A DNA stretch of 64,000 bases from positions 62,001 to 126,000 of the forward strand of contig WNYE01000010.1 of assembly GCA_021396245.1 (NCBI GenBank). The letters are read 5' to 3'. The notes beneath the pieces are model-generated. The model was given only the letters and a program-made list of their open reading frames with translations. It did not search any database and was not told the origin of the DNA. Made by a program: the position numbers and the translations under genes. Positions 36,501 to 48,458 of the stretch are shown piece after piece; position 1 is the stretch's first letter, and the number at the start of each line of letters is the position of its first letter. The DNA comes from Sporothrix humicola (lineage: Eukaryota > Ascomycota > Sordariomycetes > Ophiostomatales > Ophiostomataceae).

Positions 36501-39500
36501 CTTTTTTTGTCTTCTTAATTTTTCGAGACTGTGAGGGAGCCAGAGAGTCAAAAGAGCGCGTGGTGGCAGGGATTTGGGGGCCGCGCATAGCGACAGCGAT
36601 GTCAATCCATCCAAGCGAACGGAAAACGGAAAATCAGCATGGTTGGGCTGGTCGGGCGAGTCAGCTACTTGTAAGCAGGCCGGACCACATAAATACAAAT
36701 CGTATGCTGCCTGGGTGTTTCGGGCGACGTTGATAAAGAGTTGCGTGGACTGTGATCGTTTGCAGGCATTGACGGCGTTGGGTACGAAATAAGAAGTATG
36801 CAAAAGAATGCAAGAAAGTGAGGCGGCGCGTGAGGCAAACTACAGGGATATGATAGGAAGCAGCAAGCACTATTACTCAGTAGAAAGAGAAGCGGCTGTA
36901 CTCCTTATTCGTATCGCGCTTTCCGTGTGTCTAAAGGACTGGCAGCAAGGAAATGTAGAGGCAGGAACGAAGGGAAGGAGTTGAGGAAGGAACGACAAAT
37001 AGAAATAAACAACCACGGAGAACGGGAGAAGGAAGCAGAGGAGCGGATGCTCACGAACATATGAGCACGACAAGGAAGTTGCCCATCAGGGCAGGAACAT
37101 GGAACGAGGCATGTTAGCGTAGCACACCGTCGCCGAATTGGGGAGATGCAAGAGACAAGGGCAGCGCCTGCCGGGAGCCGAATGGACCGAAGGAGAGAAG
37201 GAGCAAAGAGGTCAAAGAACACAAGGAAATCGCAACAATGCACACGTTTGTGCAAAAGGGGAAAGAAACACAGGGAAGGAGCGGGGGCTGGTGGCAAGGA
37301 AACAATGCGGGAAAGTGGTAGGAACGACCTGGACGAGGCAGGCGCGATGTGATTACTGCGCGCGTCGCGACTTCCCACTATGAATGCGACGGGGGATGCA
37401 TGTGTTCATCTCGTCGTGGATGTTCGCCCATTGAAGTAGGAGCAGCCCCGTAAAAGTCAAATCGGAGAAGGCGACAATGGTCGAGGCGACACGGGCGCTC
37501 ACGTGGCCCTACCGCATCTCCTTTAATTGCCCTTTGGTTTCAACCGGGCACAGTCGTGCACACGCGCGTAACAGTAACGGTGGCCGGGAGCCGCTTGCCT
37601 TAATTGTATCTTACATGAGACTTACACGATGGATGGGCTGGCCTGGCCGCACCACAGTCCGGGAAACCGCATCTGGCGGGCAGTCTCTCCTTCCCTCCCA
37701 ATCCAGGAAGAGGCATGCCTCTTTCCTTGTTTGTATTCTGTGCTCTTTCCCAATGTGAACACCGTACGTCGTACTCCAGGGCCGTTTTCTCCGCAATCCA
37801 GGCCGCTTCCAAATCCGCTCACGGCTCCATCCTCCCATCCCTCCATCTCTTCTTGTTTCTCTCACCCTTTTCCGTGTTTTCGGTCGTCTTCAATCTTTTT
37901 TTTCCCAGTGTGTGCTGGGACCCCTGTCTGTCTGATGAATCGAACTCCCAACCACAACACGATCGAGTGCGGTTCTGGCTAATACGAATGAGGAGGCCTG
38001 GCCCAGCCCATGGCGTATGGGGCCAAGCCAAGGCCACTTCAAGCGAGCGGACAGGCTGAGGCAACAAAATAGCAAATCCAGCAAATCGAGCACACCCAGC
38101 ACATCTGACGAAAACGCGAAAACAGGCAGAAGAAGTGCAGCTGCGAGACGACACAAAACAGCACAAAACCGCACGATGCAAACAGATCATCCGTCCAACG
38201 GCGGCCGTGCCAGAAGCGACTGTGCGAAATGCGGCTGCGGATGCAAGATGCGCCTGCAAGATGTGAGTCCTCTTATGCCCTCGTTCCTCTTTCTCCAGCA
38301 CTTTTTTCGGCATCCACTCGCTTTCTGTTTCTCGAGTTCTGGATTCGCGGCCCTGTCCTTGCAAATCATTCGTGTTCTTGGTGTCTCCAGTATCCAGGCA
38401 TTTGGCAAATCGGTTTCAAACTGGGCTGAACAAGCAATGCACAGCTGGTGATGGCGATCTTCCCCTTCCCGCCCCTGCACGTCTCTAAACAGAGGTCTCA
38501 CCTACAAAGTGCCTGCTGTGCATCTTGTCTCTTCCTCTCGCCTGTTTTCTTTCTCTTTCACTTGCTAATTTGCATACTGTGTTTGCCGATTTGCATTTGC
38601 TTGTCCATTCATGCATTTTTGTCTGGTTATCTCGGACAATCTCTCCTGCCTGTGGTGCTGTTCGTGTGTCGTCTTCTTCGGCATCGTCTCGTCTTGCCAG
38701 TCAGTCTTTTAGGCACGCCTCGCCTTTTCTTGATATCCGCCACAACCAGTCTGTTGTGGTTCCGCATCGTCACGTCTCGGTTATTTTTTCGTCTGTTAAT
38801 TATTGCCTACTCTTATTTGTCTTTTATTTGCCTCCTATTTATTCACATTCTTATTTGTGCTTACCTACGACGTATGTTCCCCGTTTTTGCGTCTCGCCCG
38901 TTTTGCTTCATCCCGCAGCGTCACCTCGACTCCCGGACTGACCCTCCCTTCTGCTTCCAGGTCCATCTGCACTGCACATGCATACGCACGCCGTACCGTA
39001 CGAGTCTGTTCACAGATGAATGTGGCCCCCGGTTCCTGGTCTGCTGAATTGTCCGACTGGCTACAACAGAAACGCACCCTGAGCTGTGCTGTCCATCGCC
39101 CACCCTTGTCTTCCGCCACCCCTACCACCCTCCCTACTACCCTTCTCTCCCGGCAGCCCTCGGCGTCTGATACTTTGATATGCAATCGCATCCTCTAAGC
39201 CTCTTTGGCGGATACATAGCACAGGTTCACTGATTATTACTGTTCATTTGTTGCTGATGAGAGAGGCGAGCTTGGGATTGTTTTACCTCATGATGCTCCG
39301 CCGATTATTACACTTTATTTCTTTATCCGACCTTGTTGACTTTCATTTGCATGCATGTTGTGGGCTCAAGCACTGCAACCCAGCTGCAGTTTGTTCCTCC
39401 TTGCTTGTTATTTGATATGATCCGTGGCTGGCATTGCTTCAGCATGTTTTATTGATTTTCCTTTTTTATTTTCTTTTACCTTTTTTTTTTTTTGTCTCCT

Positions 39501-42422
39501 TTAGTTTTGTTTTTATCTTATCCTTATTTTTGCTTTTCTTTTATTTGCATTCTGATTCTCATCTTTCCTTTCCCTTTCCGTCCTCCGTTCTACGACCCAA
39601 TGCCCCTGAACCCCTGAACCCTGCCACTGTCTGTGTTTCTTCTCTCTCGTCCTCGTCTCGTCCTTGTCCGCTTCCAAACTATCTATTCTCTTACGTGCAT
39701 GCTCTTGTTCTCCTTCACACTCGCTCCCTGATCCCTAAACCATGCACGAAGAAGAAGAGAAATCTTCCTTTGAATTCTAGCACAAATGCACGTACTCCGT
39801 ACACGCAACACACAACACACAACGCCCACGTCACAACACATTACAGCGTTTTACTCCGTGTGCTATGTAAGTATGCTGCGGAGCACACCGTCTCAAAAGC
39901 CATCCAAGAATATAAAGTACTAGCATATCAACCAGGGCCGGGTTTCTACGTCATGCAAACCGGATATGGATTCTTGTCTCTACGTTCGCCAGGGCTGTTC
40001 TCACAAAGCACACAAAATCCTTGTTAGTGTTCTCGCCGCATTTCGCCGTTGATGGCAGCGCTGTCTTTGCCGACCTCCTTCCTACCTTACATCAAAACCC
40101 CGGTTTCCCGATCGTCGTGCTGCCCCAACCTTCATGCCCATTTACCCACCCATCCTTCATCTTCACCCCCTTTGCCGTCAACCAGTTTTTTTTTACATTG
40201 TGGGGCACAGTTGCACTTGAACCGACGACAGTACCCAATCTGGCCACAGTTTTGTTACTGCCTTTCTGCTGCATATTTCCTTTTTTGTACTTTGCCTTTC
40301 CCTTTTTTTCTTTTAATTTTCATTTCTTTTTGCGTTTTCCAGCTTCAGTTCGTTTTCAATCCTTCGTTGTTTCTTTTACAGCTGCTCTCTCAGCTGCCGA
40401 GACTCGTTATCCCTAAGTCTTGAGGAAACTTACTCTTACTAGTCAAGTGCATCACTGGCCAGAGTGCCGTTTGGCACCCTTGCCCATTACAGGCAGCATT
40501 GAATTCTGGCCTTATTATCATGCCTTCCTTTCTATTTAGAGCAACATCGCGTTTTATGTTCCTACTTTTTATGTTATTCCTATTCGCTACCTGTCTCTGC
40601 CTGTTACTTTTGCGTTGTACCGTTTTCGACTGCGTGGCTTTTAGTGAGATCTTTGTCACCGTTTTCTTAATGCATTGTCTATTGCTATTGCCGGTGGTCA
40701 AGGGCCCAGTGCGTTCCATTTCGGAGCTATTCGCTTGCAAATAGAGTTGGGCTGCACAGACAACGTCCAGAAAGGAGATTGCGCTTTCCAGAAAGGCCGC
40801 GTTTTGGTACTGCTTGGTACTGCGCTTGAGTTGTTGTGTATGTGTGCATTAGCGGCCAAGATGGTGTGCCCTCGATCCGTTTACAGCTTCATTACCGCAT
40901 TTGATTCCTTCGTGCTCCTCCTCTTTCGATGTGAGGTGTATTTTCTCCCCTTCACGGCCAGTCCGCATCTCCACCAAGAATGAGGGCACAGGGCAAAGGG
41001 CGAAGAGAGAGAAAAGAACAAGATGGGGACAAATCACTAACAGTTTGATTATGCCCTTCTTTCTTTCTCACAATTTTGGTACACCAATAAGGCTACCTTC
41101 CGAACTAGCGGCCAAAAAGCCAAGTCAACAAGACGTTGCATTTTGTCTCTCCGCTGTGCAAGTTGTCTTCGAAACAACCATATCTGTTCGTCTCTTACCC
41201 CGGGGACTTGTGACTTGTCAAGGTCAGTCTCAGTTTCCCACGAAAATGGAGAACGGTCAAGACGGCATTATTCCTAGAGGGGGCATCCTTAACTTTATCT
41301 CCTCGATCTCACCGCACCCAAATCTCCCCCTTCCCCCCCCCGGGCGTGTGACGACAAGATGCCCGTTCTGTCCTAGTACCGAGAATGACAGCTACAAACA
41401 AACGTCTCGGCACGGTACTTCTCGCTCTTCAGATTCTTTGTACCTGCTCCCACCTCGACCTTTGCGAATCCATCAACAGCTCATATATCCCTCTCTCAGT
41501 GCGGGTCAGCCATATAGACTGACTTATTATAGGGTACGGTATTGCCAGGGCATGGCCTCAGCACTCGAGACGAAGGAACCTTACCAGGTCCCAATATGAT
41601 AATGGCCGCTTAAACACTGCCTTTGCTGTCTTTCCTGCGTACACATACTCCATACAATACGCGCTCTCAGTTTCGTTCTTGGCACCCTATAAGCTACACC
41701 CCCCCTCTGGGCCCCTCTACCCTTTTTGCTTGTCTTGTTCCTGGCCCTTGCAAGCAGCCCAACAAGCAGCCAGGTACCAAATATACGCCATCATCTACAC
41801 AACACAAAACACGCAAACTGGTGGCCAGGCCCTTCCTTTTTCTGCTTTCCACTTATTTCAGTTTTCGACAGCACTGTTTCCGAGAGCATTTCCCCCCTCA
41901 ACGACGTGTTCTGAGGAGAGATCGCCTGGCACCCTCCAGGCTGCTACCCACACCCCCTGTCTGACCTGTTATTTCAAAGAAAACTTTTCCACCCCCCTCC
42001 CCCTTCTCCATCTCGAAAACATACATACGCCTCAACATCCCATCTTTACTGGTCTTTTAAGTTCAATCTTTTCTTTGCAAATTTAAGCACTTTCTCAGAC
42101 TCTTCTTATTTTATTCCTTATTTTATTCCTCTACACTTCCCATTTATTACTCTCCTACTTTATATTCACTCCCATCTCCAACCTCGTTTACTACAAACAC
42201 ACTTTAATCTTTAATTCTCCTATTCCCTCTTCTCGCTTCCCCCTCTCTTTTGGCTTTCAGTCACGACTATTGCCTTTCCTGTCACTACATCGTCGAATCC
42301 TTTCTACAGTACCAAAGGTCGTCAATATTCTACCAGTATTCGGGCTGCTGTCTGATTCATCATCGGCCTCCTCGACAACAAGACACAATAAGGTCATCTT
42401 TCAGCAACATCGCCAGAAAAGC

Positions 42423-42452
42423 AGCCAGATCACAGCCAGATCACAGCCAGAT
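42423..42452. repeat. AGCCAGATCAC tandem repeat
   Basis: An 11-nt unit is repeated about 2.7 times in the presumed leader of the Myb gene. Confidence 0.75.
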
Positions 42453-43113
42453 TTTACGCCTTCGGCAGTGCTTGCCTATTCTTATTCTGTCTCCATTGGC
42501 GGAGAGGCAACTATACCGGCACCAATCAACGGGCCATGTCAATATCCTCGTCCGTTAGCAGAGCACACCGTCTTGCCCAACACAACTGGATGAACGTGGA
42601 GGGTACAATCCCCTAAAGATTTCAAAGATTCAAACACCACCTTGAGACCACATTCGTTGTCCCCCTCCCCCCTTTTACGAATATTTAACAGAGTCCTCCC
42701 GTAATTATTTCTGCCTTTGCCCCCAGCTACAGCAGTTTCGATATTCAATTTTGCCGTCTTGTGGCACTGGGAAAACAGAGACACCACCCTTCTTTATTCT
42801 TTTACCACGGCAACTCTTCCAATTTACTCTCACCTGCACCTTCTACCGTCAACTCTGCAGCACGCCCTCTCCTGTTTCGCGAGAGGCTATTCGGCACGGC
42901 TTCTATGAATATTGGTATTGTTCTAGAAGTCTCAAAATAGTTCAGCGGGTCAAAGTTAGCCAGCCGGAAAAAGCGTCTTTCCTCATCAGCAGGTTCAAAG
43001 TCCCTAGGGACTCTCAAAAAAGGTCGACAGAAGCCGCACAGGACGACGAAAGAGGCACACCACCACGCTGGCTCTCGCCATATCTTTTCAAGCGGACGAC
43101 GTTGCCGTTGCAG

Positions 43114-45215
43114 GCGGATGCAGCCAGCTGACCAGGCCATCCAGTCTCTCACGTTACCAGCATCAGCCTGACCATCGTCGGTTCAAGCCGCTCAAAATCG
43201 AAACTAGAAGCAGCATCAGCAGCAGCAGCAGTGACCAGACGCTTGCATACTTTGCACACTCTGATCCACTGCATCGACAGGATCATTCTCCCATTGACTA
43301 CAGAAACGGCGCGGACCACAAGCGCTTGCCTCCGTTCGATCAACCGGCAGGCGGTGGCGGGTGCCCGCCGCCCCATCGTCAGGACCTCCTCCCTCGGCCA
43401 TCCAGCGCCTTAGTCCGGACAGACACAGTCACCGTGGATATCTCGTCTCTCATTAAACGATCCGACTCAAATGAGTCCCGCGTGTCACCATCTTCCCTTC
43501 CCCAGTCGTCATCACAGCAGCAACAACAACAAGAGCAGCAACGACAGGATCAACTGCAACCACCACATCTACCACCACCTCTACCACCTTCACATCAGCA
43601 ACAAGCACACCCGCCAGCTGCGCTGCCGCCCGTGCTTTACCACTTCCAAGGAATCCAGGATCAGTCGCGATCTTCGTCGCTTCCGCCGCCGCAGTCCGCC
43701 CATCCAGCCTCTGCTGTTTCGTCTACACCATCGCTGGCCTCTGCTCCCGGCACTCATCCATTCCCGCCGTTAACAGCACTCGCTCCGGTAGCAGCGGCAA
43801 CAACACTACCCCCGCCTGCTTCGTTTGCCATTCCAGCTTTTACTGGCCATCAAGCACAGGCACCCCAAGCAGCTCAAGCAGTCCAACCAGTACACGCAGC
43901 GCCGACAAAGGGGGGGATTGGTCTGTCTGCGGCCGGTGTGGCAAAGCGAAGTATGCCACCGTACACGATAGACAGTCCCGCCAAGAAGCAGAGCAAATGG
44001 TCGGCAGAAGAAGACGCCCTGATTATCGAGCTGCGGGGCAGCGGCATGAAATGGGAGGACATTTCAAAGCGCCTGCCAGGGCGAAGCGCCATCAGCTGCA
44101 GGCTTCATTATCAGAACTATCTGGAACGGCGCAGCGAGTGGGACGAGGAGAGGAAGAACAAGCTCGCAAGGCTTTACGAAAGGTAAGCTTTTTGACTCTT
44201 TTTTTTATTACGGAGTAGGGAGGACAAGGGTGACCTTGGATAGAACGAAAGCACTGACATTTCTGGGACATTTAGATTCAAACCAGACATGTGGGCAAAA
44301 GTCGCCGAGGAGATGCAAGTGCCCTGGCGCGCCGCAGAGGCCATGCACTGGCAACTCGGAGAAGCCGACATGGCACGGCGAGCAGGCGTCACACCATTCT
44401 CTCTCACGGCATCCACGATCGAGGCGTCGTCTTCGGGACACCACCGCCGCTCTCCGTCCCATTTGTCCTACCAGCAACACCCACAAGCCCACGGCCACCA
44501 CCACTCCCAAAGCGGGTTTCGAACGGACACTGGCAGCGCCGGTGGTAGCAGCAGTGGCGGCGCACCTTCTCCTCGCTACGGACGCGGCGGCAACCCGTCG
44601 ATAGCTTTACCACCGCCACCGCCAATGATGCACGGAGATCGACTCGTCACAGGACTTGGAGTGAGCAGCGGCAGTTCAGGACGCGACTTTGGATCCTCCT
44701 CTTCTGGGAGACGCGAACGAGGCGGCACGCCTGGCCGAGGTGGCAGTTCATTTGGCGGAGGACCGTCTGATCCTGCCAACGCAATGTACCACTACCACCA
44801 GCAACACCAGCACCACCAACACGCGGGGCCCGGGCTGCCACCGATTCAGACAGGTGGTGGGCCGCCGCCCATGCAGCAACAAGAGCGGCCAGGAGGTCTC
44901 CCCAGTTTTGCGGAGATTACGACGGGGGTCAGTCCCTACAGCACGCCGGCCTATTCCCTTGGCGCAAGCCCTGCTCCAAGCAACACGGACAGTCCCGGAC
45001 CAGGCTCTGGCCATGGCTTTGCCACGTATTCTGCAGGTGGTTACGGAATGGGGCCTGGTGGCCCGGAACCTCCGACGTCCGCAGGTGCTGCTGGGAAGCG
45101 CCGTGCGAGTCCCAATTTCGAGCCACGCGAGCACCGCAGACGATATCTCCAGTCGCCCCGGTACGACGACGGCCGGGGCGGCGGCTCTTCCGGGAGCGGC
45201 TTTCACCGAGGGTGA
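43114..45215 (+). CDS. Myb/SANT-domain nuclear regulator, 5' end unresolved
   Basis: Two exons are clear: up to 44182 and 44276-45215. The 93-nt intron has GTAAGC, a CACTGAC branch and TAG, and restores an Arg. The core has two adjacent Myb-like repeats: the first with KWSAEEDALIIELRGSG and LPGRSAISCRLHYQNYL, the second with WAKVAEEM and WRAAEAMHWQLGEADM. Long Pro/Gln/Ser-rich and Gly/His-rich flanks suggest a disordered regulator that binds DNA in the nucleus; targets are unknown. The reading frame is open and protein-like from ~43114 but has no ATG until 43953, directly before the Myb repeats, and a stop lies at 43005. A further 5' exon is therefore likely. One candidate is 42536-42602 (MSISSSVSRAHRLAQHNW...), spliced to 43114 in phase. 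I did not recognise a named orthologue. Confidence 0.75.
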
Positions 45216-48200
45216 TGGCCAAAGAGAGAAAATTTACAATGAATAACGAGACCACGACCTTTTTCCTTCTTCTCATTTCATCTCGGCTTCTTTTTCCTCA
45301 TTTCCTTCTCCCTTTTCAACATAGGGCAAGGACTCGAATTTCGGGCGCTGTTTTGGCCTTTTTTTCTTACAGGGGGCTTGTTTTGATCATTTGGCCTAAC
45401 AATTACAGGGTCCCAAGGGACGTGCGCGAGGAAAGTACAGGACATTTTTTTTTTCTTTGCGTCTTTGTCTTGCGTCTTCTTTACTTTTCCTTCTTCTTTT
45501 TTTCGGGTGCAAAAAGACAGGGCATGAGCAGGAGTCTGGGGACCAAAAACTGGATAGAGGTTGGGTGGTATTTCGGACAGTGACCGGAAATGGCGGGTGC
45601 ATTACAACAACAACAAAAACACGACGTACACGACAATCAACAAATCAGGCAGGCTGGGAATTTTTTGGGTGTTGTTTGGGCAGGCTTTAGAAGTGGGTTC
45701 AGGGGGTAGCTTAGCTCCCTATTGTTTTGTTTTGCTCTTTTTCTGCGGTTTTTTTCCCTTCCGTCTTTTTGCTTTTGCTTTCTTTGATTTTTTATTCGCC
45801 CTTTCTTTTTTTTCTTTTTCCCCTCTCTTTTACTTTCCCTCTACCCCCTTCTACTGTGGGTGTTTTGTTATTTCCGTCTTTTTGTTATGTTTTGTTAGCT
45901 GATCTCCATGTACTTTGTTTTTCTTCTCCAAGAAAACAGTCCGAATCGTGTTATTGCATTGGGTCTGGAGCGAATTTCTTTGTTTTCTGCAGCCTCTGCA
46001 TCTATTTGATTATATCTTTTTGTTCTTTTTGATATCTTTTTCTATATATCTCTCCTACTCTTCCTGTTACTATTTTTATTCAGTTGCTCTTATGATACTG
46101 GCATCCTGGGTCGATGACCGAATGAGCTCTTGGCTTTTTTTGATACATCTTCTTCATATTATAGCGCTTTTCTATATGTCCTTGTGTTCTTTCCTTATTT
46201 GTTCAAAACAAAGTCCACGTTGCTAGTTTGTCTCTTTTCAGTGTCTGATCTACGTGTAACTTATTATATCATAGAGAAAAATAAGAGGAATAGACGAAGC
46301 AAAAACAAACTAACGACCGAAACTAAAAGGAGAGTTTTGATATTGCATTGCCGAAACTCAGCCTCGCCTTTCAGCTATTTCAGCTTTTCTTGTCTTTTTT
46401 TTCTAAAGAAAAGAAAGGTAATAAGAAATAAAATAAAGAAAGACAGAAGAATTAGCAGGCATCCGCCGTAGTCCAAGCGTAAATGCTCAGCTAACTGTGT
46501 CTTGTAGCCTGTGGTGTAGCTGAAAAATACGACATGATAGCATAGGGAGGAGGGTACGTGCGTGAAAAAGAAATCTGAAAAAAAGCAATCATTAAACATC
46601 ACAGCTGAGATGGATTGCCTCACACTACGGCCAAAAAGTAGTGAGTTTTCAGCTTTTTAAAACCTCAAAAAAACTAAGCTCACAAAAAGGAAGCAAGTGA
46701 CGGTGAAGGAAGAACATAGCCGATGAACACGAACAGTTTTTGACTGTTTTGACAACGGATACAAAGAGTCAAGAGACGAAGGAACGAGAAGGAGCACGAA
46801 CGGAGAATAAGGAAGAAGAAAAAGAAGAAAAAGAAGCAAAAACGACGAACAACAACGCAGCAAACATCCAAAAAGAGTAATGAAACAGGGATATCTGTTT
46901 GCTGAGAGCTATATTGCAGAGGATATATAGGGCGTGTGCAGTTGACGTCGTTCCTTTGTCGTTCATTCTGATCTGCTCTGTTTTTTTTATGTTCTTCTTT
47001 CTGCCTCTTGCAGTGTATTTCTTCTTCTTGGTGAGCATGTACAGGTTCCGAAACGCCTGGCCTTTTCCTCTTTTTGTTCTTTTTGCTTTGCTGGTCGTCT
47101 ATTCGCTGATGGTCCATCTAGACTTTGTTTTGCAAATCGTCATATCGGCTACCGGCGCGTTCTCTGTCGGCACTTGTTTTTTTGGGGACTGCTCCTATCG
47201 TTTCCGTTGGCATTGTTTCTATTCTATTCTTTTTTCTTTTTGCTGTACTCGGCCTTTCTCGTCCTGCATGTCAAAGCTGCAAGTCACAGGATGGACGAGT
47301 GATATGGACTTGACGTCCATAGGCTGGGAGAACAAGGTCCAGGGTTTAATTTTTTTAATTTTTTTCTCATTCTGTTTCTTCTTTCTTTAAAAAGAAAAGA
47401 AAACGGAGGAACAACTAACGGAGAAACAACTCAAAACGGAACTGCAGCATGATGACATTGGCGGCTATTGTCGATGCAGCCAGGGTCAAACGCTACTATG
47501 CACGAGTAGCGCCCAACGATCGTGATGAGATATCCAAGCACATCGTATCATCATATGATAGTGTGTGAGGTGATGGGTGAGGAAATAGTGTGAAAGGGTA
47601 CTTCTGAGCTCCCATACGCTGCAGTACAATGTACGAGCAGGCATCATGCTCGTTGCTCATGCTGAGTAGCTCCAAAACTGAGCTGGTGCGTGCGTTGGGT
47701 GGTCAAAGTGTCTTCCTGCCTCTTCTCTTTTTCTTCAGGTTTCTCTCCTATTCCCTCGCGAAAAATAGAAAAGGAAAAGGAAATAAAATTTTGTTCTTCG
47801 TTTCCCGCACAGCTATGCAAGCCGAAGCACCGCCGTGTGTGCCCAAGGCTTGACATATACCGACAGTCGGTGAAAAAAGAAGAAAATAAAAAAGGACAGG
47901 AGGGAGGTCATAAGATAGGGCGAGAGATGGAGGAGAAAAAATCAAACTCCAGCCACCCCTCTTCCTCTAGCTTGATATTTTTCTCATGCTCTGTTGGTCG
48001 GATATTCCTTCTGCGTACTCTTTCCCCTCCGTCTCGTCACAGACTAGGAGACAAGAGCAAAGAGTACTTGTTGCATGGCCTCCAAGAAGTACTCTTTCTG
48101 GACTCAAGACTCCGAACTGTCACCCCTCCCCCCCAGTATGTCGTAACGTTGTCTGTCAAGTTTCCTCGACCCTTGTACCTCGTAGAAACCATGCAGGATG

Positions 48201-48458
48201 ATGGAACTATATCTACACGTAGGCCTGATAATGCTTGGAGAATGGAGTAAGGCTCGGAGGAGTGCCTGAAGGATGCCCTTTTTTGCCCTTTTTGAAGTCT
48301 TTGAGCCATTTCAGGCACCGTGAACAGCACCGTGAACAAGTGATATTCGTCTACTTGTCAAAAATGTCGAAAGAGACTAGACAACGAACGCCCCCCCTCC
48401 CTCCGTCACTTTCAACCTCCACTCCCATTTCCCCCCCTTCAACTCCTCCCTGCTGCTG
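45216..48458. other. convergent 3' region, Myb gene and TRM9
   Basis: T-rich from 45250 to 46100, AT-rich to 46480, then mixed. No coding signal, RNA gene or mobile element is recognised. One near-match to the recurrent 9-mer (CACGACGTA) is at about 45621. Confidence 0.6.

Larger units (their letters stand above)
26245..43113. other. ~17-kb gene desert
   Basis: I find no convincing protein gene, RNA gene or transposon in this stretch. All longer frames (for example 36147-36803 minus, 38448-39047 plus, 40901-41599 plus) read as pyrimidine-rich or mixed DNA with no recognisable domain. Strongly AT-rich patches lie at 26640-26900, 29470-29800 and 30530-30620. Four copies of TACGTCGTA/TACGACGTA (32158, 34691, 37765, 38866), one TACTCCGTA (39793) and several short tandem repeats occur here. 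The last 1.5 kb is CT-rich and looks like the leader of the Myb gene. Small multi-exon genes could still hide here. Confidence 0.5.

Noticed and set aside
36147..36803. 218-codon minus-strand frame in the desert
   Set aside because: No domain, signal peptide or conserved motif is seen, and there are no splice neighbours that would extend it.
38448..39198. Hydrophobic frames resembling membrane proteins
   Set aside because: Phe/Leu/Ser/Cys richness follows from T- and C-rich DNA in all three frames; overlapping frames look equally hydrophobic.
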